A stretch of 64,000 bases of DNA from Caprimulgus europaeus (lineage: Eukaryota > Chordata > Aves > Caprimulgiformes > Caprimulgidae), in contig OU015541.1 in NCBI GenBank assembly GCA_907165065.1, forward strand, positions 16,783,501-16,847,500, given 5' to 3'. Positions 52,175-61,862 of the stretch are shown piece after piece (the stretch's first letter is position 1; every line of letters starts with the position of its first letter). Both the position numbers and the translations under genes were made by a program. Below the pieces are notes generated by a model. That model saw only the letters and a program-made list of their open reading frames with translations. It was not told the origin of the DNA and searched no databases.

Positions 52175-53010
52175 CAGGATCATATTTGAGAAGTCCTGGC
52201 AGTCTGGGGAAGTTCCCACAGACTGGAAAAAGGGGAACACAACCCCCATTTTTAAAAAGGGTAACAAGGAAGACCTGGGGAACTCCAGGCCAGTCAGTGT
52301 CACCTCAGTGCCAGGCAAGATCACAGAGCAGATACTCCTGGAAATTGCTGAGGCACGTGGAGAATGAGAAGGTGATTGGTGACAACCAGCACGGCTGCAC
52401 CAAGGGCAAATCGTGCCTGACCAACCTGGTGGCCTTTTAGAGTGGGGCCACAACGTTGGTGGACAAGGCTAAAGCAACTGATGTCACCTACCTGGACTTG
52501 TGCCAGGCGTTTGACACTGTCCCACATGGCATCCTTGTCTCTAAATTGGAAACATGGGGGTTGGATGGATGGACCACTCAGTGGGTGAGGAATTGGCTGG
52601 ATGGCCACACACAAAGAGTTGTGGTCAACAGCTCCATGTCCAAGTGGAAACCAGTGACGAGTGGAGTCCCTCAAGGGTCGGCATTGGGACTGGTGCTGTT
52701 CAACGTCTTTGTCGGAGACATGGACAGGGGGATCGAGGGCACCCTCAGCAAGTTTGCCAACGACACCAGGCTGGGTGGTGCAGTTGACACACTAGAGGGA
52801 TGGGATGGCATCCAGAGGGACCTGGACAGGCTTGAGAGGTGGGCCTGTGCCAACCTCATCAAGTTCAACAAGGCCAAATGCAAGGTCCTGCACCTGGGTT
52901 GGGGCAACCCCAAACATAAACACAGGCTGGGCAGTGAGTAGCTTGAGGCCAGCTCTGAAGAGAAGGACTTGGGAGTGGTGATGGACGAGAAGCTCAACAT
53001 GAGCCAGCAA
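52175..53010 (+). mobile_element. CR1 LINE reverse-transcriptase fragment in the spacer
   Basis: The sense CR1 frame includes [18 protein letters not shown], then [20 protein letters not shown], then [20 protein letters not shown] and [17 protein letters not shown]. These are typical CR1 RT blocks. It is nearly continuous except for a few stops, and truncated at both ends. It is followed by an AT-rich stretch at 53,035-53,095. Confidence 0.9.
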
Positions 53011-53098
53011 TGTGCTGTAAGAAAAGTCATGGGTTGGGATAAAAACAATTTAATAATATAAATTTAAAAATAATTAAATAATAATTATAAGAACAGCC

Positions 53099-53875
53099 CT
53101 GTTGCTTGAAATCATCATGCCTTGAATTACAGGGTCTAGTTGTGCTGAGTCGTATGCTACAGCTTGCAGGCATTGGACTGTTTTCTGGGCAAACACGGCT
53201 CTGGCTATTCCTTTCTGGTCATGTAAATATAATATAAAAGGTTTGTTATAGTCTGACAGGGTCAACGAGTCATGGAGCTTCCATGACTGCTTTTTTAAGA
53301 CCTTTAAATGTCTTTTGGGTTTCCAAGGTCCATACAATGTGGTCTGCCTCTTCATCTTTAGCTAATGTTATTAAGGGTTTTGCTTTTTCCCCAAACCAGG
53401 TATTCAAAATTTATCAAATCCAACTGCACCTAGAAATGCTCTAATCTGTTTCCTTGAGGCACAAGTGTCTCTTGTATTGCCTGTATTCCTTCTGATGATA
53501 TTATCCTTTCCCTGGGCCTCATTATCATCCCTAAGGAATTTACCTGTTGCTGGCACAGCTGACAAAAAGTGAAGGGAGACCTTATGGTCCTTTCCTGCTA
53601 AGCAAATAACAATGTCTTAGTGCACTGTAAACAAATACTACAGTCTTTGCTTGCAATCAACAAATCATCTCCGTATGGTACTAGCAGTGTATCATTTGAC
53701 AGCATTATTGTCTTTAAGTCCTGTTTCAGTATTCACAAAAAAAGTGTGGGAGAACCAGTGAAGCCCTGTGGCAATCTTATCCAGGTATATTATTGCCCTT
53801 TCCAGGTGAAGGCAAAATGGAACCGTGATTCTTCATGCACAGATATACAAACAAATGCAGCAGATAAATCTAAAA
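53099..53875 (-). pseudogene. Gamma-type ERV pol remnant, inverted copy
   Basis: The minus-strand copy of the RT region seen at 51.3-52.0 kb. Beyond 53,200 it continues into connection-domain sequence (AVFAQKTVQCLQAVAYDSAQ) that the left copy lacks, so this side keeps the older order. It carries stops and frameshifts and is non-functional. Confidence 0.7.
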
Positions 53876-53883
53876 CTGTAAAG

Positions 53884-55779
53884 CAAGGGTCCTCAAACTA
53901 CGGCCCACGGGCTGGATACGGCCCCCCAGGGTCCTCAAACCACGGCCTGCCGGTATTTACAGGACTCCCCGCCCCCGCCGGGGGTTGGGGGGGAACCAAG
54001 CAGGCGATGACTTCCTGACACTGAATCCGCGCTCCGGCCTCCGCAGCCCCCAGGCACACGCCGGGACTGGGCTGGAACCAGCGCCTCGTCCTGGACCGGC
54101 CCCCCTGCGGTGGGCGAGGGGCGCGGGCATCTCCCCTGCCGGGCGAGCTCAGTCGCAGCCTCTGGACTGCCAGGTCCAGCCACCTCCGGCGAATCGCCAG
54201 AGCCCCGGCACGGCAAAGCTCCCCCAGTCCCTTCTGGGCACCCTTTCCGGACTGCGCGGCCGGGCTGAGGGCGGGGGCAGCATAAACGAGGTGGGCGACG
54301 CCCCTGTCTCTCCCTCCCTCCCTCCAGCTCCCAGGCAGGACAAGCAAGCCAGCACCAGTGGGAAGCGCGCGCACCATCATGTCAACAAAAAGAACAATGG
54401 ACTCCGAGTGCGGGGAATTCCGAGAAAAGTGGACTTCTGGTTATTTTTTCATGGAGTACAAAGAGCTTTGTCTGATATGCCAGAATTCAGTGTCTGTGTT
54501 CAAGGAATACAATTTGCGTTGACACTACGAAACTCAACATGAAGATAAATATGATTCTTTGGTCGGACAAGTGAGAAAAGATAAATTATTAAGACTGAAA
54601 CATGGATTGACAACTCAGCAGAATACTTTTATGAAGCAAAAGCAGCTCAATATATCATCACTTCGAGCAAGCTATCAAGTTGCCAAGCTTATAGCACGCA
54701 CTGGCAGAGCATTCATAGAAGGAGAATTGGTTAAAGAATGCCTTCTTTCTGTTGCCAAAGAGATGTGTCCAGAGAATGCGGATTTATTTAGTACAGTGAG
54801 TCCTTCAGGACCTACAATTACACGAAGGATTGAAGAAATGGGGGAAAATTTGAATCTGCAGTTGCAAAACTCCAACAAAGAAGTACCAGAGCTCAAAGAT
54901 GCAGAATGGAAATGGCACCTGGTGCTTCTGACAGATGTAACAGAGCTACTCAACAATTCCAGTGTCCAACTTCAAGGAAAGGGGAAGCTCATCTGTGATA
55001 TGTATTCACATGTGAAAGCATTTCAAGTCAAATTAGACCTGCTCATTAACCAGGTAAAGGAGGAAAACTCCTGCCATCTCCCCACAAGTCAAAACCTGTC
55101 TGCAGAAAAACCAGCAGTTGCATTCCCAAACAAAACATGTGTGGATGTACTAGAAACGTTGCAAAAGGAGTTTCAAATTGGATTTAAAGAGCTTTGTCTC
55201 CATGAACAGGACAGACAGCTTTTCCAGAACCCATTTTCTGTTGACATTGAGACTGTTGATCCGAGTTACCAAATGGAATTGGCCAAACTACAGACTTGTG
55301 GCTCGCTGAGAGATGCATTCAAATCAAGCAGCCTTGCTAATTTCTGTGCATCTCTCCCCTCAGAGACATATCAGAATCTCAGGAACCATGCACTCAAAAC
55401 TGCAACCGTCTTTGGCAGCACCTCTGTCTGTGAGCAGACTTTTTCCCGAATGAAACATCTGAAATCTCCAGTCAGATCCAGACTCACTGATGAACACTTG
55501 CATCACTTGCTGCGACTGGCAGTGACAAATATGGAACCTAACACTGACCATCGTTAGTCAAAAGCAGGCCCATAGTTCAGATTTGTTTTTATCGATTACA
55601 ATTGTTCTTCATTTTAAATACTGCATTCTTTTTCCTGTTTTTTTTGTGCACTACTACAGATAAAATATGTGAAGTGTGCACAGGAATTCGTTCATTTTTT
55701 TCCAAACTATAGTCCAGCCCCTGACAGCGTCTGAGGGACAGTGAACCGGCCCCCTGTTTAAAAAGTCTGAGGACCCCTG
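53884..55779 (+). mobile_element. Charlie-like hAT DNA transposon, right copy (1,896 bp)
   Basis: It starts CAAGGGTCCTCAAAC and ends at the complement of CAGGGGTCCTCAGAC. Its inner flank is CTGTAAAG (53,876-53,883), the complement of the left copy's CTTTACAG. Its outer flank is TTCTAGAT (55,780-55,787), which fits the Charlie-type target pattern nTCTAGAn but does not match the other side. The distal non-coding end carries about 25 bp (around 55,655) absent from the left copy. Confidence 0.88.
54379..55557 (+). pseudogene. hAT transposase, right copy, one stop and internal deletion
   Basis: From ATG 54,379 the frame runs 393 codons to the stop at 55,557. The only interruption is a TGA at codon 48 (54,520-54,522), in the same place as in the left copy and likely a decayed CGA. 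It has the N-terminal BED-like segment, and downstream of the TGA an open run of 332 codons from 54,559. The hAT C-terminal dimerisation block is present (SETYQNLRNHALK...CEQTFSRMKHL). A large part of the catalytic middle is missing: the text jumps from NLNLQLQNS to NKEVPELKD. This leaves a non-autonomous element. Confidence 0.82.
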
Positions 55780-55787
55780 TTCTAGAT

Positions 55788-56517
55788 ATTAGTCGTTACA
55801 TGGTTTACCTTGCGTCCTTGGGGATCCAATCTACAGAGCAGATATTTCTGGTCCTCAGGTGCCATTGACTGGAAACTGACGCTTTTAACACTGTCTCCTG
55901 GGGAAGCCGTCTCCATGGGTCGGGTGTCACCTGCTGGACACTACTAATAATACACGTCTCTATTTTTCTCTTCAGGGAGCCAGTTTGTGAAGGGGATTTC
56001 TTCCCACAATTTCCCTTTCTCTCCCAGACCAATTACAAAAGTGTCTGAGGATTTTGAATATCCTTGGGACAGTCAAATAAGCTTGTGCCTATTGCTAGGG
56101 GTGACCATGACATGAGGAAATGGGACAGAAAACCAACTTGGATCCTATCAAAGTGGGTATATGAGTTACAAGGGAAAACAATTCCAGCTGGGCATTCTTT
56201 TAGAAGAACTGCTGCTTCAGTTTGCAGAAATCCATTCTTCAGAGTAGAAGGGTTGATTTTACTCCCAATCCTATGAGAAGAACTTCTAATTCGTATTCAT
56301 GAGAGGTGACTAGCCACGATGGGATTGAGACCCGCAAATACAAATCATTCATTAATGACAGATATGATGACCAGTATCAGAGGGGTCATGCCTACAGCCA
56401 AGCAGAGGAAAGAGGAGAGGGACAACCGAGTTTACTGGACTGTGTGGCTTTGGTGGCCTGGCAAATCTGACACCCCCCCCCCCTCCCCGGGGTTCTGCCC
56501 TTGTGTAACCACTCAAA
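55788..56517. other. Unassigned sequence beyond the right hAT
   Basis: No gene or repeat recognised. It has a run of about 11 C near 56,473, and AATAAA near 56,514 just before the satellite starts, which could be the tail of an old ERV or LTR on this strand. It differs from the sequence on the outer side of the left hAT. Confidence 0.4.
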
Positions 56518-56821
56518 TAAAATGCACATGCATGCTCTCCGAAATTCGAAATGTCCACTGCTGGTGCCCTCCTAAAAGAAGTCCGTACTGAAAGCTGTGG
56601 CTGACCCTCACCTCTCCTTGGCTCTCCTTTCACAGCCTCATCCATACTGGAGCTCTGCTCTTGCCTGACTGCCTAAAAGGGCCCACGTGTGTTCCCACAC
56701 AGAAGTGAGCAACCCTCCTAGTCAGAAATGTCTGCTGCTGCTGCCCTCTGTAAAGGAGTCTGGACTGAAAGCTGTGACTGGTCCTCACCTCCCCTTGGCC
56801 ACCCTTTCACAGCTCCAGCCT
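56518..56821. repeat. Satellite, about 175-bp monomer, left block
   Basis: Nearly two monomers, with the marks 'gaaatgtc(c/t)(a/g)ctgctg', 'ctgaaagctgtg' and 'ctttcacag' at 177-bp spacing (56,548 and 56,725). It is the same repeat as the array at 61,863-64,000. The two blocks are separated by ERV and other insertions. Confidence 0.8.
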
Positions 56822-56959
56822 GTCATGTCTCGGATTTCTGCCCATAATTATTTCCAATAGCGGGAAAGAAGGGAGTCTTGGACTCCTACCTGTAAATTTT
56901 CCCATAGTAAGATAGAGGGAAATGTGACTCAGATTTGCCGATTCTTTTGGTTGGAATAA

Positions 56960-57450
56960 GGTGTGCACAACACATGGGGTCTGCCTCATTTGACTGGTTG
57001 TTTACCAACAGAGAAGGACTGGTGGGAGATGTGGGAGGAAACATGGTGACTGAGGATGAGGAAAAGGCTGAGGTGCTTAATGCCACTTTGCCTCAGTCTT
57101 TAGTAATAGGACCAGTTGTCCCCCCTGAGCTAAAAGACAGAGATCAGGAGCAGAATGATCCAGGAAGAGATGGTCAGTGACCTGCTGCACCACACAGATG
57201 TACACAAGTTTACGGGGCTGGATGGAATCCATGCAAGAATTATGAGAGAGACGGCAGAGGTGCACCAAAGCACTCTCCAGCATTTTTCAGCAGATCCCAG
57301 CAGACTGGAAGTTAGCTGATGTGATGCCCATCTTCCAGAAAGGGAAGAAAGAAAATCTGTGAAACTACAGGCCTGTCAGTTTGACTTTAGTGCTGGGGAA
57401 GCTGATGGAGCAGATCATCCTCCAGGAGCACACACATCCTCAAAGTCATA
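56960..57450 (+). mobile_element. CR1 LINE fragment, sense
   Basis: Diverged CR1 frame pieces: GNMVTEDEEKAEVLNATLPQ, then the region translating around DWKLADVMPIFQKGKKENL and YRPVSLTLVLGKLMEQIIL. It has frameshifts and is truncated at both ends. Confidence 0.75.
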
Positions 57451-58265
57451 TTTAGAACTAGTCTGTATATTTACCTACTTTCCTTGAAACACTTCAAGAG
57501 CTCTCCAAAGGGTGATTAATTCTGCTTTTTGTGCTGAGGTATGTACAAGCAGCACTTCAGCTCCAATTATTTTACCAGCCATCCTCTTCCTTTCATGAAC
57601 AAAACTACTTTTGCCTGTATACCATTCCAAATCTGGGTCAGTGAGTGGTTCATCCTTGAGATCTGTGTGACTGGCATACACCTGTTCTATAGTTCAGAAA
57701 CAGTCATGCTCTAAGGATTCCTGGTCCTCAGTTTTGGACTGGATGAAAATAGCAGGCTTTATTGCAGTGGTTATTTTAAGTCTCACATCATCCTATTCCA
57801 GGAGGACCACTTGGTACTTGAGCATTCTGCTAGGGGACAACCAATATCAGCATTGCTCCAATACCAATATAAGCATATGAGGAACATAAACAGTCATTTG
57901 TTGTTCCATTCTGAGTTTTCAGGTCTCTTGTATCAAGAGAACTGTTGTGGCCACAGATCATATTGCATCTTGGCCATCCTTTATTCACAGTGTCCAATTG
58001 TTTGGAAAATTTTTCCACAGGTTTTTTCCCTTCCCCAAGTCTTTGGGTCAGCACCCCAGTGCCACATGTCGTCTTTCGAGCACAAATAGTTCAAATGGTT
58101 TTGACAGGTCTGGCAAGCCCCGTGCCGGTGCTGACACTAATGCCTTTTTGATATTTTGAAAGGCACTGCCTACTGGAACAGGCCCACCTCTGATTCTGTC
58201 AAGGCGTCACAGACAGGTCTTACCATAAGTCCATAGCTGGGAATCCACAGTCGATACCAAATGGC

Positions 58266-59660
58266 CTGTGGTGGGTTGATCCTGGCTGGACGCCAGGTGC
58301 TCACCAAAGCCCACTCTATCACTCCCCCTCCTCAACTGGGTAGGAGGGGAGAAAAATATAACGAAAAGCTCGTGGGTCGAGATCACTCACTAATTACTGG
58401 CACAGGCAAAACAGACTCGACTTGGGGGGAAAACCCCTGAATTTTAGTTTACTTTCAATCACACAAGAAGATAATGAGAACTAAAACCAAATCTTAAAAC
58501 ATCTCCCCCCACCCCACCCTTCTTCTTGGGCTTAAATTCTCTCCCGATTTCCACCTCCTCCCTCCTAGTGGCACAAGAGGATAAGGAATGTGGGTTGAGG
58601 TCAGTTCCTCACACATAGTTTCTGCCACTCCTTCCTCCTCAGGGGGAGGACTCCTTCCCCCGCACCAGCGTGGGGTCCCTCTCACGGGAGACAGTCCTCC
58701 AGGAACTTCTCCAGCGTGAGTCCTTCCCATGACTGACAGCTCTTCACGAGCTGCTCCAGTCTGGGTCCATTCCATGGGGTGCAGTCCTTCAGGAAGGGAC
58801 TGCTCCAGCGCGAGTCCCCCACGGGGTCACAAGTCCTGCCAGCAAACCTGCTCCAGCCTGGGCTCCTCTCTCCACGGGCTACAGGTCCTGACAGGAACCT
58901 GCTCCAGTGCGGGCTTCCCGCAGGGTCACAGCCTCCTTCGGGGTCCTCCACGGGCTACAGGTGGACATCTGCTCCACCATGGACCTCCATGGACTGCAGG
59001 GGGACATCTGCTCCACCATGGACCTCCATGGGCTGCAGGGGGACATCTGCCCCACCATGGACCTCCATGGGCTGCAGGGGGACAGCTGCTCCACCATGGA
59101 CCTCCATGGGCTGCAGGGGGACATCTGCTCCACCATGGACCTCCATGGACTGCAGGGGGACATCTGCTCCACCATGGGCCTCCATGGGCTGCAGGGGGAC
59201 ATCTGCTCCACCATGGACCTCCATGGGCTGCAGGGGGACAGCTGCTTCACCATGGACCTCCCTGGGCTGCAGGGGGACAGCTGCTCCACCATGGGCTTCA
59301 CAAGTTACAGGGGAATCTCTGCTCTGGTGCCTGGAGCACCCCCTCCCCCTCCTTCTTCACTGACCTTGGTGTGTGCAGAGTTGTTGCTCTCACATAGCCT
59401 CACTCCTCTCTCTCTAGCTGCAAAGTGTACAGGTTTGGGGTTTTTTTCCCTCTCTTCCTTATTTTTTTCTTAATTATGTTATCACAGAGGCGTTACTGAT
59501 TGGCTCGGCCTTGGCCAGCGGCGGCTCCGTTCCGGTAGCCGCTGGCATTGGCTGTGTCGGGTCGGACATGGGGGAAGTTTCTGGCAGCTTCTCTCACAGA
59601 AGCCACCCCTTTGCCCCCCACTACTCCCACTACCAAAACCTTGCCACACAAACCCAGTAC
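58266..59660 (+). mobile_element. Solo LTR of the minisatellite-bearing bird ERV (1.4 kb)
   Basis: It starts (c)tgtggtgggttgatcctggc and ends near 'aacccagtac(a)'. A 5-bp direct repeat ATGGC flanks it (58,261-58,265 and 59,661-59,665). It sits inside the minus-strand ERV pol, so it is younger. It holds a 39-bp tandem array. The family is the same as the diverged copy at 45,533-46,700. Confidence 0.85.
58955..59300. repeat. 39-bp minisatellite inside LTR, about 9 copies
   Basis: The unit is of the type 'ctccaccatggacctccatgggctgcagggggacatctg', with 39-bp spacing (58,971, 59,010 and so on). Units are 90% or more alike by eye. The 13-codon unit leaves open frames on both strands; these are not genes. 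Confidence 0.85.
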
Positions 59661-60470
59661 ATGGCAATTCCGAGGAAAGTCCTCAGTTCTCTGGCATTCC
59701 TGGGTGCTGGCATCTGGCAGATTGCCTCCTTCCGTTCAGTTCCTCATCTGTGACATTCCTGTAAGATCTTAAAGTCCAAATAAATTACCATTTCTTTTCC
59801 AATATGGGCCTTCCCTACCGGTGTCCTACCCTGTAACTTCTTTGGCCAAAAAGTTCAATAGGCTAATCGTAATTTTCTCAGACATTCTGATCATGTTTCT
59901 GCTGCCAGTAATATGTCATCCACATATTGGAGTATCAGTTCTTCAGGGTTGCTTTTTCTCCAAATGTTTAGCTCTTTGGCTAATTGTTTTCCAAATATAA
60001 TTGGGCTAATATTGAGCGTTACTTGCACTGGTTCTGCTGCTTTAGACCAACCTGGTACCTCACCAGCCCGGACCAATGGTATGACAGCATCCACTTCTTG
60101 AGGAATCTCATTCCCTTTTGGGCTATCCTGTAAGATAAAATTTTTGCTTCTACAGGTTTTAATTTAGGTATCAGTAACTGTGCTTCTCCATTCTCAAAGG
60201 TTATCTGTGCATTTAATTTGCTTAATAAATCCCTTCCCATCAAGGGTACCGGACACTTAGGCATATATAAAAATCAGTGAGTCACTCATTGTTTCCCTAA
60301 CTTAAATTTTAAGGGTTATAAAAAGGGCCAATTCTTTTGCTTCCCTGTAGCACCAACAACACTTACAGTTTCATGACCAAAACTTCCTTTGCAAGTATTA
60401 AGTAAGCCTGTATCAACTAAAAATTTGACTTAATCGTTCAATGTCATTATTTAACAGCCTGTACAGTTGC

Positions 60471-61152
60471 GTCCAGCTGGAGGACATTCTTTTTTCAATG
60501 TCCTTTTAAAATTATCTTTTGTACATTGTACACTGGGGGGGGGGGTCTGTTTGTTTGTTTGTTTGCTTGGGGTTTTTTATTGTTTGACCCAACAATAATT
60601 CTGCATGACAAATATTCAAAAGTCAATTGCTTAAACAAAATTTGTTTCACAAGACAATTACTACATGAAGTTTAGACAAGACAATTGCTAAGCAAAACTC
60701 AAAAGACAAAGACAGTTACGAAACAAAATCCAAAAGGACAACTACCAGACAATTCTGGAATACCAAACAAATGTCAACCCAGCAACAGCTTTTGCTTATG
60801 ACTTATGGGCAGACACCTAGGCTTGCAATGCAGCCAGCCAGATGGGTACCCTCTGAGCTTCAGCCCCACGAAGCTTCCACTGCACCTTCTGGGCAGGCTA
60901 TAAAACCAGCCGAACGGGTACAATACCCCTGAGCCCCAACACTGAGCAGCTTGTGCTGCACCTTACAGACAGGCTCTCCAAACCAAAGTTTTAAAAGTGC
61001 CTTGCCATTTATTTTCCAGGGAATGTTGTGAGGAGCTTTCTGGGTCGAGGGTGCTGGTTCTCCCCGAGAATTCGTCGATGCCAGCTGGAGTTCGATCAGC
61101 TCTTGATCCCTTCCAGTCTCACTCACAAGGTCCCATCTGGGTTGCCAAAAAC
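60471..61152 (-). other. ERV leader and degraded gag region
   Basis: This lies between the ERV LTR and the protease remnant. It is shorter than a full gag would be and no gag domain is recognised. It contains an 11-G run at 60,535-60,545 followed by (TTTG)n. The bases next to the LTR (minus strand TTTTTGGCAACCC...) are where a primer-binding site should be, but the tRNA is not assigned. Confidence 0.4.
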
Positions 61153-61862
61153 TGTCACCGAAATGGGGAAATAAACTTCTTAACACCAATGTAGTCTTTA
61201 AAGCAGGTATTTCTTTATCATGGCACTGGATGCACAGGGGATCACTCTGCCTATCATGTATACTGATTTGTTTCTCTGCAAAGGCTTTATACTATCAAAA
61301 TATAAATAATCATTACCTTTCCAAGAAGTCATTAATATATTCATTATATTTCCAGGAATTCATTGGTATATGTAAATATCTCTTTTGCACGCATACTTTC
61401 TCTCTCTGGTGGTTGTCATGGTCTTCTGGTGGTAGTTGATAGTCTTCATCACTGTGTCCTTTGGTTGTACTTTTTCTTTGAGCATGCTCAGTTCTCTCTT
61501 GGGCCTGAATCCAACATGTCTGTCTACCTTGTCCCAAGGAGTTGGCTCAACACATTCTCTTGTCACATCCCCGAGATCAATAAAAGAAAGAGTCTTAATG
61601 CTTCTATGAACACTAAGGTAATACATTTTGATTTCTGAAATTCTATGATGAAAATACATTGTTCTTAACTTCAGTACTAAGTTAATGATTAGAACAGGCC
61701 TGGGACTTTACAGTCTCATCTTGGTGAGGTTTCTATGATTACCTAGTTCAAAGTTAACAATCCTAATTTTACATTATGACTTACAGTTTTCTACTTCTTC
61801 TAATCAAACCCAACTCTTCTATATAATCAAATTTTGGTTATTTTATTAGAGTACTTGCAACA
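61153..61862 (-). mobile_element. 5' LTR of the minus-strand ERV
   Basis: Reading on the minus strand it starts TGTTGCAAGTAC and ends TTTCGGTGACA, with TG...CA ends and about 710 bp. It is followed by leader and pol in the expected order. Its outer end abuts satellite sequence at 61,863, so the ERV lies in the satellite array. No matching 3' LTR was seen in the window. Confidence 0.65.

Larger units (their letters stand above)
53200..55779. repeat. Right arm of large inverted duplication
   Basis: The reverse complement of 49,091-51,996. It is about 330 bp shorter because of an internal deletion in its hAT. The inner ERV flank matches the left arm; the outer flank beyond 55,779 does not. Confidence 0.9.
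57470..60470 (-). pseudogene. Gamma-type ERV protease-pol remnant, split by an LTR
   Basis: In minus-strand order: a protease end near 60,450-60,200 (CPVPLMGRDLLSKLNAQ), reverse transcriptase at 60,150-59,666 (polymerase site ILQYVDDILLAAE), then an LTR insertion at 59,660-58,266. Connection-domain pieces follow at 58,255-57,850 (EKFSKQLDTVNKGWP) and an RNase H-like piece at 57,681-57,475 (TSAQKAELITLWRALEVFQG). There are multiple stops. It belongs with the LTR at 61,153-61,862. It is a different family from the pol remnant at 47.8-52 kb. Non-functional. Confidence 0.75.

Noticed and set aside
58729..59473. Long overlapping open frames on both strands over the 58.9-59.3 kb region
   Set aside because: They are produced by the 39-bp (13-codon) tandem repeat inside an LTR, which has no stops in several frames. 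There is no domain, splice or codon evidence for a gene.
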